A stretch of DNA of 64,000 bases from Sinorhizobium terangae. Lineage in GTDB: Bacteria; Pseudomonadota; Alphaproteobacteria; Rhizobiales; Rhizobiaceae. Below are positions 36,983 through 46,613 of the stretch, piece by piece. The stretch lies in contig NZ_WITC01000090.1 of NCBI RefSeq assembly GCF_009601505.1, forward strand, positions 95,187 to 159,186. Direction: 5' to 3'. The notes under the pieces were generated by a model. That model worked only from the letters and a program-made list of their open reading frames with translations, was not told the origin of the DNA and did not search any database. The position numbers and the translations under genes are program-made. Position 1 is the first letter of the stretch. The number at the start of each line of letters is the position of its first letter.

Positions 36983-39900
36983 ATGGGGCATGAATCGGAT
37001 CCGCCGATTGTGGGCATCGGAGCTTCGGCTGGAGGTGTCCAGGCACTTCAGACCTTCTTCGATCATATGCCGACCGATACGGATGCGGCCTTCGTAGTCA
37101 TCGTCCATCTCGATCCTGACGCCAGGAGCGAGCTTGCCAATATCCTGGCGTCACGCACCAAGATGCCCGTGACACAGGTGGAGAACGAGGCCCGGCTCGA
37201 ACGCAACCACGTGTATGTCATCCCGCCGAACCGGAGGCTGAAGATCGGTGACGGCACGATCTCGGCACTCCCGTTTGAGGAGGCCCGGGCGCACCGCGCA
37301 CCGATCGATCTGTTCTTTCGATCGCTTGCCGAGGAGCATGGCCCCGGTTTCGCGGTCATTCTCACCGGCGCGGGGGCGGATGGTGCCATCGGCGTCAAGG
37401 CCATAAAGGAGGCGGGCGGCATCGTGCTCGTCCAGGACCCGAACGAGGCGGAATATGCCTCGATGCCCCGCAATGCGATTGCCACGGAGGCGGCGGACTT
37501 CGTGCTGCCGGTCCAGGAGCTTCCGGAACGGCTGGCCGAGCTTCTGGCCAACCGGACATCGCTCCCCACTGCTGAGGGGCGGCCGAGCGACGAAGACGTG
37601 CTCGCGCGGATCCTCGCACATGTGCGCGTCAGAACCGGTCACGATTTTTCGCAGTACAAGCGGGCGACCATTCTGCGCCGGATCGGTCGGCGGGCGCAGG
37701 TGACCAGGAAAGAGTCGATCGCGGAATATTATGCCTATCTGCGCGGGAACGTGGAGGAGGCGCAGGCTCTCTTCAGCGACTTCCTGATTTCCGTCACCAC
37801 GTTCTTTCGCGATCCGGCCGCCTTCAAGTCGCTCGCCGACAATATCGTTCCGCAACTGTTCGACGGAAAGGAAACCGGTGACAGCATCAGGGTCTGGGTT
37901 CCCGGCTCCGCCACCGGGGAAGAGACCTACACGATCGGCATCCTTCTCCTCGAGGAAGCCGCGCGTCGCGATCTCACGCCGGAAATACAGGTGTTCGGCT
38001 CCGACCTCGACGGCGCCGCGCTCGCGATTGCGCGCGAGGGACGGTTTCCGGCGACAATCGAAGGGGATCTGTCGGAGGAGAGATTGCGCCGGTTCTTCCA
38101 GCGCGAGGGCGATCATTATCGCGTGCGCCGGGAACTGCGCGATATCGTTCTCTTCGCCAGCCATAGCCTTCTTCGAGATCCGCCCTTCTCCCACCTGGAC
38201 ATGATTTCGTGCCGCAACCTGCTGATCTATCTCGACCGGCAGCTGCAGCAACAGGTGTGCAGCACATTTCATTACGCGCTCAATCCGGGCGGGTTCCTTT
38301 TCCTCGGATCGTCGGAAAGCGCGGACTATCCGGCCGGGCTCTTTCGCACGGTCGACCGCGAGGCGCGCATTTACCGGTCGGTGGCGGGCACCGGAGAGCG
38401 GCGCCCGACGCTGCCGGCGCTGCTCGGCCCGTACCAGACGGCGGAAAGAGCTCCAGTCGTCGCCCGCCCGCCGTCGCCCTCCGCCAGCTTAAGCGATGCT
38501 GTCTTGCACCGCCAGATGCTCGAGAAGATCGCCCCACCGAGCATGCTGGTGGACGAGAGCCATCGCGCGGTCCATCTTTCCGAAAACGCCGGCCGCTTCC
38601 TGCAGCCGTCGGGCGGGCCAGTCAGCACGGATGCTACCGATCTGGTGCGCGACGAGTTTCGCTTCGACCTCAGGGCGGCGCTGCATCGCGCCTTCGAGCG
38701 AAACGAAGCTACCTTGAGCATGCCGATCCTGGCCCAGGTTAACGGACAGGCGCATCGCGTCTACCTTCAGGTGAAGCCGGTTATTCAGGGAAGCGACCGG
38801 ACGCGGCATGCCCTGGTGCTTTTCATAGAAGGCGAGGCGATCGACAAGAGCGACGGCGCCGTTTCCGAGACAATTGACGGGCACCCGGCTACCAGCCAGA
38901 CGATCCGGCAGTTGCAGGAGGAACTCCAGCTTGCGCAGAACCGGCTGCGGGTGGTGCGGGAGGAATCCGAAGCGGCCAACGAAGAGCTGCGCGCCGCAAA
39001 CGAAGAACTCCAGTCGATGAACGAGGAATACCGTTCGACCGGGGAGGAACTCGAGACGAGCAAGGAGGAACTCCAGTCGATCAACGAAGAACTGCAGACG
39101 GTCAACAACGAGCTGAAACTGAAACTGGAAAGCGTCTCGCGCGCCCATAGCGACTTGCAGAATCTCATGGCGGCGACCGACGTCGCGACGCTCTTTCTCA
39201 ATCCATCGCTGCGCATCAAGCGTTTCACCCCACGTCTGATGGAGATCTTCAACGTCACCGCCAGTGATGAAGGGCGACCGATCACCGACTTCACCCATCA
39301 GCTCGAATATGACGCCCTGGCCGATGACGCGCGCGCGGTGTTGGAGCACCTCGCGCCCACAGAACACGAGGTCAAGGGCCGCAACGGTCGCTGGTATCTG
39401 GTGCGGATGCGCCCCTACCGGACGATAGACGACAAGATCGACGGCGTCGTGGCGACCTTCGTCGACATCACCGAGCGGCGTCAGGCCGAAGAGGATGCGC
39501 GGGAGAGCAAACAGCGCCTCGAACAAGAAGCGCGACTTGTGGAGCTGTCGCGGTCACCGATATTCGTCTGGGACTTCGACGACGGCATCAAGCAGTGGAA
39601 CCGAGGCAGCGAGGAGCTCTACGGCTACTCGCGGGAAGAGGCCATCGGAAAGCCAAAGGAAAAGCTGCTCAAGACCGAGGTGCCCGGCTCCTCCTTCGAG
39701 AATCTGCGACAGACCCTTTTGGAGAGCGGCCACTGGAGCGGCGAACTGCACCATACGACAAAGGACGGGCAGGTCTTGACGGTGGAGAGCCACATCGAGC
39801 TCCTGTCGATGGGAGAGCGGCGCCTCGTTCTCGAAAGCACCCGGGACGTGACCGACCACAGGCGATGGGAACGGCGCCGGCAGCTCCTTGTGAACGAGCT

Positions 39901-40474
39901 GAGCCATCGCATCAAGAACACGCTGGCCGTCGTCCAATCGCTGGCGCGCCAGACGATGCGCACCTCGGATTCGCAGGAGGACTTCGTCGAGCGTTTCGAA
40001 GGGCGCCTCACAGCACTCTCAAGCGCGCACAAGCTGCTCGTCGAATCGGAATGGAGCGGCGCGGAGCTTGGCGCACTGGCGCGCAGCCAGCTTGAGGCCT
40101 ATGCGAGCGGTGATCGGCACAGACTGCAGCTTGAGGGCGAGCCTGTGACGCTTCCGGCGGATACTGCGACGCCCTTCGGCCTCGTTCTCCACGAGCTTGC
40201 CACCAATTCAGCGAAATACGGAGCTTTCGCCACGGCAAACGGACGGGTCCAACTCAGTTGGAAGCGCGGGAACAATGACCGCCAACTGATCGTTACCTGG
40301 AAGGAACGCGGTGGCCCGCCGGTCGAGCCGCCAGGAGAGCAAGGTTTCGGCGGCGTGTTGATCGAAAAGAGTTTGCCCGGAGCTACGGTTCATCGTGATT
40401 TCCACCCGGACGGGGTGGTCTGCACGATCGACATCGAGCTTCCGGAGACCTCACAAAATGGAGCGGATCGCTGA
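36983..40474 (+). CDS. CheB-CheR-PAS-PAS-HWE histidine kinase fusion
   Basis: The 1163-residue soluble sensor joins five modules. A CheB methylesterase (about 5-190) has the triad in GIGASAGGVQAL, VIVHLDPDARSE and LTGAGADGAIG. A CheR methyltransferase (about 200-465) has an altered SAM motif WVPGSATGEETYTIG. A long coiled coil of repeating EELQS/NEEL heptads spans about 650-715. Two PAS domains follow (about 730-840 and 850-960). The HWE-type kinase (about 965-1163) has the phospho-His in NELSHRIKNTLAVV, the N-box HELATNSAKYGA and the WKE motif. No membrane segment is seen. AGGAGGAG precedes the ATG, and the receiver gene overlaps its end. Confidence 0.9.
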   Translation: MGHESDPPIVGIGASAGGVQALQTFFDHMPTDTDAAFVVIVHLDPDARSELANILASRTKMPVTQVENEARLERNHVYVIPPNRRLKIGDGTISALPFEEARAHRAPIDLFFRSLAEEHGPGFAVILTGAGADGAIGVKAIKEAGGIVLVQDPNEAEYASMPRNAIATEAADFVLPVQELPERLAELLANRTSLPTAEGRPSDEDVLARILAHVRVRTGHDFSQYKRATILRRIGRRAQVTRKESIAEYYAYLRGNVEEAQALFSDFLISVTTFFRDPAAFKSLADNIVPQLFDGKETGDSIRVWVPGSATGEETYTIGILLLEEAARRDLTPEIQVFGSDLDGAALAIAREGRFPATIEGDLSEERLRRFFQREGDHYRVRRELRDIVLFASHSLLRDPPFSHLDMISCRNLLIYLDRQLQQQVCSTFHYALNPGGFLFLGSSESADYPAGLFRTVDREARIYRSVAGTGERRPTLPALLGPYQTAERAPVVARPPSPSASLSDAVLHRQMLEKIAPPSMLVDESHRAVHLSENAGRFLQPSGGPVSTDATDLVRDEFRFDLRAALHRAFERNEATLSMPILAQVNGQAHRVYLQVKPVIQGSDRTRHALVLFIEGEAIDKSDGAVSETIDGHPATSQTIRQLQEELQLAQNRLRVVREESEAANEELRAANEELQSMNEEYRSTGEELETSKEELQSINEELQTVNNELKLKLESVSRAHSDLQNLMAATDVATLFLNPSLRIKRFTPRLMEIFNVTASDEGRPITDFTHQLEYDALADDARAVLEHLAPTEHEVKGRNGRWYLVRMRPYRTIDDKIDGVVATFVDITERRQAEEDARESKQRLEQEARLVELSRSPIFVWDFDDGIKQWNRGSEELYGYSREEAIGKPKEKLLKTEVPGSSFENLRQTLLESGHWSGELHHTTKDGQVLTVESHIELLSMGERRLVLESTRDVTDHRRWERRRQLLVNELSHRIKNTLAVVQSLARQTMRTSDSQEDFVERFEGRLTALSSAHKLLVESEWSGAELGALARSQLEAYASGDRHRLQLEGEPVTLPADTATPFGLVLHELATNSAKYGAFATANGRVQLSWKRGNNDRQLIVTWKERGGPPVEPPGEQGFGGVLIEKSLPGATVHRDFHPDGVVCTIDIELPETSQNGADR

Positions 40475-40844
40475 CGAAAACCAACTTCTTTGCGGCGCAA
40501 GAATTCTGATCGCTGAGGACGAGATCCTGATTGCACTCGACATCGAGGCGGCATTTCGAGATGCCGGCGCTGATATCGTAGGCCCGTGTGCGACACTCGG
40601 GTCAGCGTTGGACGCAGTCAGGAAAGAAGCACTCTCGCTCGCCGTGCTCGATGTTCGCCTTGGCGCGGCCACGACCGAGGAGGTCAGCGACCTCCTTTCC
40701 GAACGGGGCATCCCGTTCCTCTTCTACACCGGACAAACCTTACCCGCGGAGATGCAACGGAAGTGTGACGGCGCGGTTATTGTCGACAAACCGGCCACTC
40801 AGCAGGATCTCGTAGACGCTGCCGCCAAAGTGCTGGCCGCTTAA
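40458..40844 (+). CDS. Single-domain response regulator (receiver only)
   Basis: A 128-residue receiver with the acidic pocket ILIAEDEILIALD, the phospho-acceptor Asp in LAVLDVRLG, the switch Thr in FLFYTGQ and Lys in IVDKPATQ. There is no output domain. It starts at ATG 40458, overlapping the kinase gene by 17 bp, with GGAG 9 bp upstream. Coupled translation makes it the natural phosphate acceptor of the HWE kinase. Such receivers pass phosphate on or act as a sink, as in general stress response or chemotaxis-like pathways. Confidence 0.88.
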   Translation: MERIADENQLLCGARILIAEDEILIALDIEAAFRDAGADIVGPCATLGSALDAVRKEALSLAVLDVRLGAATTEEVSDLLSERGIPFLFYTGQTLPAEMQRKCDGAVIVDKPATQQDLVDAAAKVLAA

Positions 40845-40847
40845 AGC

Positions 40848-41058
40848 GCCGCGCGTCCAATCGGACGCGCTAAGGTCGCTGTAACAGTTTGAATGGCTGC
40901 ATGATTTTGTCCTTAAATCGATTCCGATTTAAGGAATTATGCAGTAGAGCGGGATGAGGAAAAGTGCGTGCGGCTTTCCGCCCGCTTCCCGCTCCGACTA
41001 CTTGGAATCGATCACGTTTATGATTTTGGGTCGATTCGACCCAAAACCATCGTGACCC
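40848..41058. repeat. Four-module mosaic palindromic element, 3' side of smeR
   Basis: In order: module A (GCGCCGCGCGTCCAATCGGA, 40850-40887), module B (TGCATGATTTTGTCCTTAAA with its complement, to 40943), module C (AGAGCGGGATGAGGAAAAG, from 40946) and module D (GGAATCGATCACGTTTATG plus the palindrome GGGTCGATTCGACCC). Modules C and D recur in inverted order on the other side of smeR. The element fills the gap between the convergent receiver and smeR genes. Confidence 0.85.
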
Positions 41059-41094
41059 AAGGCCAAATCCAGGGTGTAGCGGCTGGAGGTGCCC

Positions 41095-41727
41095 TCAGGC
41101 GGCAGTCTCTGTGGGGTGCGCCGGCCGGAAGCTGGCGAAGAGGTGTTTGAGTGCGTCGCGTCCCTCGGCCGCCAGATCGAACCGGCGTCCAAACAGCAGC
41201 CATTCGGTGCACAGACCCATCATCGTCCAGCGCAAGGTGCGTGCGGCGGATGCCGGCGTCCAGGTGACTTGCAGTTGCCCTCGTTCCAGCGCACGCGCGA
41301 AGGCACGTTCGAGCACTGCGTCGTGTCGTTCGTCGATTTCCTTCTGCCGGTCGAGCACGGCGGACATTTCGCTGTCGTAGTCGCACCGGAGCATGATCGC
41401 AAGAATGCGCTGCCGCTGCTCGTCCTTGGCCAGCATGTCCAGCCAGTCGGCCGTGGCGCTTTCGACGATCGCGAGCGTGTCGGAGGCCTCGGCCTCGATC
41501 TCGCGCGCGATCATGTCTTCCTGGGGTAGCGGAACGGCATCGTAGAGCGCCAGGAAAAGATCGGTCTTGTTGGCGAAGTGCCAGTAGATGGCGCCGCGCG
41601 TGACCCCAGCCGCCTTGGCCACCTCCTCGAGCGTCGTATTGGAAACACCCTTGGCGTAAAACATCCGCTCGGCGGCGTTCAATATCCGGCTTCGTGTGGC
41701 CTCGGCCTCGGCCTTGGTTCTGCGCAT
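41095..41727 (-). CDS. smeR: TetR/AcrR-family repressor of the SmeAB efflux pump
   Basis: The product is a 210-residue AcrR-like repressor. The helix-turn-helix is MRRTKAEAEATRSRILNAAE to NTTLEEVAKAAGVTRGAIYW (about residues 1-50), followed by an AcrR-type ligand domain. GGGAGG lies 6 bp before ATG 41727; the open frame upstream is repeat-derived. It follows smeB on the same strand after a 386-bp repeat-filled gap. A near-AcrR operator upstream of smeA (46614) is the likely target. The name follows S. meliloti SmeR by gene order. Confidence 0.88.
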   Translation of the reverse strand: MRRTKAEAEATRSRILNAAERMFYAKGVSNTTLEEVAKAAGVTRGAIYWHFANKTDLFLALYDAVPLPQEDMIAREIEAEASDTLAIVESATADWLDMLAKDEQRQRILAIMLRCDYDSEMSAVLDRQKEIDERHDAVLERAFARALERGQLQVTWTPASAARTLRWTMMGLCTEWLLFGRRFDLAAEGRDALKHLFASFRPAHPTETAA

Positions 41728-41740
41728 GCGTACCTCCCAG

Positions 41741-42000
41741 ATCACGTGATTTTGGGTCGGATCGACCCAGAATCTTAAACGTGATCGATTCCAAGAAGTT
41801 AGAGCGGGATGCGGGCGGAAAACCGCACGCACTTTTCCTCATCCCGCTCTACAGCGCCGCGCGTCCAATCGGACGCGCAAAGATCGCTGTAGCACTTTCA
41901 ATTGCTGCATGATTTTGCCCTTAAATCGCTTCCGATTTAAGGAATCATGCATTACAGCGCCGTGCGTCCTTTAGGACACACAAAGGACGCCGTAACTCTT
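41741..42000. repeat. Mosaic palindromic element between smeB and smeR
   Basis: Modules D and C (41741-41850) appear as an inverted, roughly 90 percent identical copy of 40946-41058. Modules A and B (41851-41949) then appear in the same orientation as at 40848, and another A-type module follows (41951-42000; GTGCGTCC with GGACGC arms). After this, GATTCCACGCATCG is repeated twice (42002-42033), and a GGCCCGCC/GGCGGGCC stem lies just before the smeB stop. The smeR ribosome site abuts the element, so smeR transcription must start in or cross it. Confidence 0.85.
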
Positions 42001-42113
42001 TGATTCCACGCATCGTGGATTCCACGCATCGCGCTTTCCGAAAATCGGGTCCGATTTTTGGGCCGATGCGCTAGCGCGACGGCCCGCCGGTGAGGCGGGC
42101 CGCCGGTGATTGA

Positions 42114-45100
42114 TCACTCGGCAGCGTCGGCGATTTCGGGTGCGCTAGCGTCAGCCGGGGCCGTTTGCGGCCCGGTCGTTGACGCGCCCTTTCGCCCGAA
42201 GATCTTCATGATGAACACGAAGAAGATCGGGACGAAGAAGATCGCCAGCACCGTTGCCGAGATCATGCCGCCCATGACGCCGGTGCCGATGGCGCGCTGG
42301 CTGCCGGAGCTTGCACCCGTCGCGATCGCCAGCGGCAGAACGCCGAGGGTGAAGGCGAGCGAGGTCATGAGGATCGGCCGGAAGCGCAGATGCGCGGCTT
42401 CGAGCGTTGCGTCGATCAACGACTTGCCCTGGTCACGCAGTTCCTTGGCGAACTCGATGATCAGGATGGCGTTCTTCGCCGACAGCCCGATGATCGCGAT
42501 CAGGCCGACCTTGAAGTACACATCGTTCGGCATGTCGCGCATCATGACGGCGAGCACTGCGCCGATGACGCCGAGCGGCACGACCATGATGACCGAGACA
42601 GGAATGGACCAGCTCTCATAGAGGGCGGCCAGGCACAGGAAGACGAGCAGGCAGGAGAGCGCGATCAAGAGCGGCGCCTGCGAGCCAGACTGGATTTCCT
42701 GCAGCGACTGACCGGTCCACTCGTAACCGAAGCCCGCCGGAAGCTGGGCTGCCAACCGTTCCATTTCGGCAATCGCGTCGCCGGAAGAATAGCCGGGCGC
42801 GGCTTGGCCGCTGATGCGCACTGCCGGGTAGCCGTTGTAACCGACCGTCTGCGTCGGCGCCTTGACCCACTCGACGCTTGCGAAAGCGGAGAGCGGAACC
42901 ATGCCGCCGTTCGAGTTGCGAACATTGAGGTTCAGGAGGTCCGCGGTCTGCATGCGCTTCGTCTCGTCCGCCTGCACCGTCACGCGCTGCATACGGCCGG
43001 CATTCGGGAAGTCGTTGACATAGGACGAACCGAGATTGGTCGAGATGGTCGAGTTGATGTCGGCAAAGGTCACGCCGAAGGTGTTGGCCTTCTCGCGGTC
43101 GATATTGACGCTGACCTGTGCCGCATCGGGCATGCCCTCGAAGCGAACGCCGGCCAGCACCTTGCTCTGCGCGGCGAGGCCGAGCAGTTGGTCGCGTGCC
43201 TGGGCAAGGGCCGCCTCGCCGAGACCGCCGCGATCCTGCAGGCGGAACGAGAAGCCGCCGGTGGTGCCGAGGCCCTGGATCGCCGGCGGCGACAGCGCGA
43301 AGCTGATCGCGTCCTTGATCTGGCTCATGGCCATCGTTGCCCGGCCGGCGATCGACTGCGCCGCATTGTTCGCGTCACGCTCGCTCCAATCCTTGAGCGT
43401 CACGAAGGCAAGGCCCGCATTCTGGCCGGTGCCGAAGAAGGAGAAGCCGTTGATCGCGACGATCGTGTCGACCGAGGGCTCCTGGCCGAACATCTTCTCC
43501 GCCTGCTCGATCACCTCGGTCGTGCGGTTTCCGGTCGCTTCCGAAGGCAATTGCATCATGACGATGACAAAGCCCTGGTCCTCGTCCGGGAGGAAGGACG
43601 AGGGAAGCTGCAGGAAGGCCCAGCCGAGGCCCGCAAGCAGCGCGACATAGATGATCATGAAGCGGCCTGCGCGACGAACGAGGCCCCCGACGACGCGGCT
43701 ATAGCCATGCGAAGTGCGGTCGAAGCTGCGGTTGAACCAACCGAAGAAGCCGCGCTTGGCGTGATGATGTCCCTTCGGAACCTGCTTCAGGAAGCTCGCG
43801 CAGAGCGCCGGCGTCAGCGACAGCGCGAGCAGCGCCGAGAACAGGATCGAGACGACCATGGTCAGGCTGAACTGGCGGTAGATCACGCCGACGGCGCCCG
43901 GGAAGAAGGCCATCGGGATGAACACGGAAGCCAGCACCAGCGTGATGCCGATCACCGCGCCGGTGATCTGCTTCATCGCCTTGCGGGTCGCTTCCTTCGG
44001 CGTCAGCCCCTCTTCCGACATGATGCGCTCGACGTTCTCGACGACAATGATCGCGTCGTCGACGAGGATGCCGATCGCCAGCACCATGCCGAACATCGTG
44101 AGCACGTTGATCGAGAAGCCCATCGCCAGCATGACCGCGCAGGTGCCGAGAAGGGCGACTGGCACGACGATTGTCGGGATGATGGTGTAGCGGATGTTCT
44201 GCAAGAACAGGAACATCACCAGGAAGACGAGACCGACGGCCTCGACGAGGGTATGCAGCACCTTCTCGATCGATACCGCGACGAAGGGCGAGGTGTCGTA
44301 GGGAATGGAGTATTCCAGCCCCTCAGGGAAGAATTCTGCGAGTTCGTCCATGCGCGCCTTGATCGCAGCCGAAGTCGACATCGCGTTGCCGCTCGGCGAG
44401 AGCTGCACGGCAATGGCCGCCGAAGGCTTGCCGTTGAGGCGCGTCGAGAAAGAGTAGCTCTCACCACCGAACTCGACCCGGGCGACGTCGCGCAGCCGCA
44501 CGGCGGAGCCGTCGGCATTGGCGCGAAGAACGATCGCGCCGAACTCTTCCGGGCTGGAGAGTTGGCCTTTGATCACAACGGGAGCGGCGACCTGCTGGGT
44601 GATCGGGTTCGGCTGGGCGCCGATCGAGCCCGAAGCGATCTGGGCGTTCTGCGCCTGGATCGCCGCCGTCACGTCGGCCGCTGTCAGATTGAGGCCGAGC
44701 ATCTTGTCCGGATCGAGCCAGATGCGCATCGAGCGCTCGGTCGCAAACAGCTGCGCGCGGCCGACGCCCGGCACGCGCTGGATCTCGCTCAAAACGTTGC
44801 GGCTCAGATAGTCGCCGAGGCCCGTCGCATCCAACGAACCGTCGGTCGAGGTGAGCGAGATGATCAGCAGGAAGCCGGAGCCGGCCTCATCGACCTGCAC
44901 GCCCTGCTGCCTGACCGAATCGGGCAGGCGCGGCTCGACGCGTTGGACGCGGTTCTGGATGTCCACCGAGGCCTGGCTGGGATCGGTGCCCGGTGCGAAG
45001 GTTGCGCTGATTTCGGCCGAGCCGGAAGAACTCGTCGTCGACTCGAAATAAAGCAGGCCTTCGACGCCGTTCAGTTCATCCTCGATCAGACGCGTGACGC

Positions 45101-45278
45101 TCTGATAGGTATCCTGCGACGAGGCACCGGGGTAGCTCGTGTTGATCGAGATTTGCGGCGGCGCCACGCTCGGATATTGCGAAACCGGCAGGAGCGGAAT
45201 CGCAATGATGCCGGCGACCATGATGAAGATCGCCACCACCCAGGCAAAGATCGGCCTGTCGATAAAGAAACTGGGCAT
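42114..45278 (-). CDS. smeB: RND multidrug efflux transporter SmeB (AcrB/MexB type)
   Basis: A 1054-residue inner-membrane proton antiporter of the HAE1 family. The start MPSFFIDRPIFAWVVAIFIM is the usual AcrB opening. The proton-relay Asp pair is in AIGILVDDAIIVVENVERI (about residue 405), and the matching Lys is in GLSAKNAILIIEFAKEL (about 935). The two large periplasmic loops contain SYPGASSQDTYQSVTRLIED and NTFGVTFADINSTISTNLGS. It forms a tripartite pump with SmeA and an outer-membrane TolC-type channel encoded elsewhere. I use ATG 45278 rather than the TTG two codons upstream; smeA ends 10 bp before it. Confidence 0.95.
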   Translation of the reverse strand: MPSFFIDRPIFAWVVAIFIMVAGIIAIPLLPVSQYPSVAPPQISINTSYPGASSQDTYQSVTRLIEDELNGVEGLLYFESTTSSSGSAEISATFAPGTDPSQASVDIQNRVQRVEPRLPDSVRQQGVQVDEAGSGFLLIISLTSTDGSLDATGLGDYLSRNVLSEIQRVPGVGRAQLFATERSMRIWLDPDKMLGLNLTAADVTAAIQAQNAQIASGSIGAQPNPITQQVAAPVVIKGQLSSPEEFGAIVLRANADGSAVRLRDVARVEFGGESYSFSTRLNGKPSAAIAVQLSPSGNAMSTSAAIKARMDELAEFFPEGLEYSIPYDTSPFVAVSIEKVLHTLVEAVGLVFLVMFLFLQNIRYTIIPTIVVPVALLGTCAVMLAMGFSINVLTMFGMVLAIGILVDDAIIVVENVERIMSEEGLTPKEATRKAMKQITGAVIGITLVLASVFIPMAFFPGAVGVIYRQFSLTMVVSILFSALLALSLTPALCASFLKQVPKGHHHAKRGFFGWFNRSFDRTSHGYSRVVGGLVRRAGRFMIIYVALLAGLGWAFLQLPSSFLPDEDQGFVIVMMQLPSEATGNRTTEVIEQAEKMFGQEPSVDTIVAINGFSFFGTGQNAGLAFVTLKDWSERDANNAAQSIAGRATMAMSQIKDAISFALSPPAIQGLGTTGGFSFRLQDRGGLGEAALAQARDQLLGLAAQSKVLAGVRFEGMPDAAQVSVNIDREKANTFGVTFADINSTISTNLGSSYVNDFPNAGRMQRVTVQADETKRMQTADLLNLNVRNSNGGMVPLSAFASVEWVKAPTQTVGYNGYPAVRISGQAAPGYSSGDAIAEMERLAAQLPAGFGYEWTGQSLQEIQSGSQAPLLIALSCLLVFLCLAALYESWSIPVSVIMVVPLGVIGAVLAVMMRDMPNDVYFKVGLIAIIGLSAKNAILIIEFAKELRDQGKSLIDATLEAAHLRFRPILMTSLAFTLGVLPLAIATGASSGSQRAIGTGVMGGMISATVLAIFFVPIFFVFIMKIFGRKGASTTGPQTAPADASAPEIADAAE

Positions 45279-45288
45279 GTTCAAGCTC

Positions 45289-46509
45289 TCACTTCACTTC
45301 AGTGGCGGGCTTTTCGCCGTCGGCTGCCGAAGCGCTGGCCTGTTCGGCCGCGGGCTTTGCATTCGGGTCCCAGGCGGACGGCTGTACGGGCGCGCCGGGG
45401 CCGACCTTCTGGAAGCCCTCGACGATCACCTTTTCGCCGGCCTTGAGACCGGAGGTCACCTGCCAGCGGTCGCCGACGGTGCGTCCAAGCGTGACGTTGC
45501 GGAATTCGACCTTGTTGTCGGCATTCACGACGTAGACCTGGGACTGGCCGGCATTGTTGCGCTGGACAGCCTGCTGCGGAACGGTGATCGCATCTTTCTC
45601 CAGGCCCTGCTGGATCTGCACGCGCACATACATGCCCGGCAGCAGATCGTTGTTGGGATTGGGGAACTCGCCGCGCAACGTCACCTGACCGGTGGTCGCG
45701 TCCACGGCCGCTTCGGAGAAGAGCAGCTTGCCTTTCAGCGCATAGGGCGTTCCGTCGTCGAGGATGAGCTGCACTTCGGCTTCGTTGTCGGAGCTCATCA
45801 TCTGGCCGTCCTTGAGCGCCTTGCGCAGGCGGATGAGGTCGGTCGCCGATTGGGTGAAGTCGGCATAGATCGGGTCGAGCTGCTGGATCGTCGCGAGGTT
45901 CTGCGTGTCGCTCGCACTGACCAAAGCGCCCTCGGTGATGAGCGCCCGGCCGATGCGGCCGCCGATCGGCGCCGTGACATTCGCGTATTGCAGGTTGAGC
46001 TTTGCGTCGGCGAGGCCCGCCTCGGCGATGCCGACATCGGCCTCCGCCTGGGCGACCGCCGCAATCGCGTCGTCGAACTGCTGAACCGCCGTGAACTGCG
46101 CGTCCTTCAGCCGCGACTGCCGATCGGCGGTCCGCTTGGCCTGGTCGAGCACCGCCTGCGCCCGCTTCAGCGTGGCCTCGGCGCTGTCGACCTTCACCTG
46201 GAAGGGGGCCGGGTCGATCCGATAGAGCACATCGCCTTCCTTGACGATGGTGCCCTGCTCGAACACGCGCTCGACCACGATGCCGGAAACTCGCGGCCGA
46301 ACCTCGGCGATGCGCGTCGCGGTGATGCGGCCCGGCAGTTCATTGGTGATCGGCAAAGCTTCCGCGGCGGTCGTGTAAACGGCCACGGCCGAGGGTGGGA
46401 ATGCCTGGGCTGCCTGTTGCTCTTCGTTCTTCTGGCAGCCGGCGAGAAAAATCACGGTTGCCAGGGTCGCGGCCAGTGTCGGTCGGTTCATGCGCATCGC
46501 AATGTCCAT
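45289..46509 (-). CDS. smeA: RND efflux periplasmic adaptor SmeA (AcrA/MexA type)
   Basis: A lipoprotein of about 406 residues bridging SmeB and the outer-membrane channel. The signal ends in the lipobox LAGC (ATVIFLAGC-QKNEEQQ). It contains the lipoyl-like barrel (RPRVSGIVVERVFEQGTIVK, about 60-80), a helical hairpin (AEATLKRAQAVLDQAKRTAD) and the membrane-proximal domain (GLKAGEKVIVEGFQKVGPG). Starts at 46509, 46497 and 46491 all keep the signal peptide. The end of the protein is Ala/Lys-rich. Regulated through the operator at 46614. Confidence 0.93.
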   Translation of the reverse strand: MDIAMRMNRPTLAATLATVIFLAGCQKNEEQQAAQAFPPSAVAVYTTAAEALPITNELPGRITATRIAEVRPRVSGIVVERVFEQGTIVKEGDVLYRIDPAPFQVKVDSAEATLKRAQAVLDQAKRTADRQSRLKDAQFTAVQQFDDAIAAVAQAEADVGIAEAGLADAKLNLQYANVTAPIGGRIGRALITEGALVSASDTQNLATIQQLDPIYADFTQSATDLIRLRKALKDGQMMSSDNEAEVQLILDDGTPYALKGKLLFSEAAVDATTGQVTLRGEFPNPNNDLLPGMYVRVQIQQGLEKDAITVPQQAVQRNNAGQSQVYVVNADNKVEFRNVTLGRTVGDRWQVTSGLKAGEKVIVEGFQKVGPGAPVQPSAWDPNAKPAAEQASASAADGEKPATEVK

Positions 46510-46613
46510 AATCAAAGGACCGCCCGCAGCCGTTGCACCTTGCAGTGTTGCGCGGTCCGATAGTGAGATGAAGCGGATCCGGTATCGGCGTGGGAACATA
46601 CCGGGAATCTAAT

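Noticed and set aside
42390..45446. Very long open frame (1018 codons) antisense to smeB
   Set aside because: It mirrors smeB codon structure in GC-rich DNA, is extremely Arg/Asp/His-rich and shows no domain; smeB on the other strand is unmistakable.
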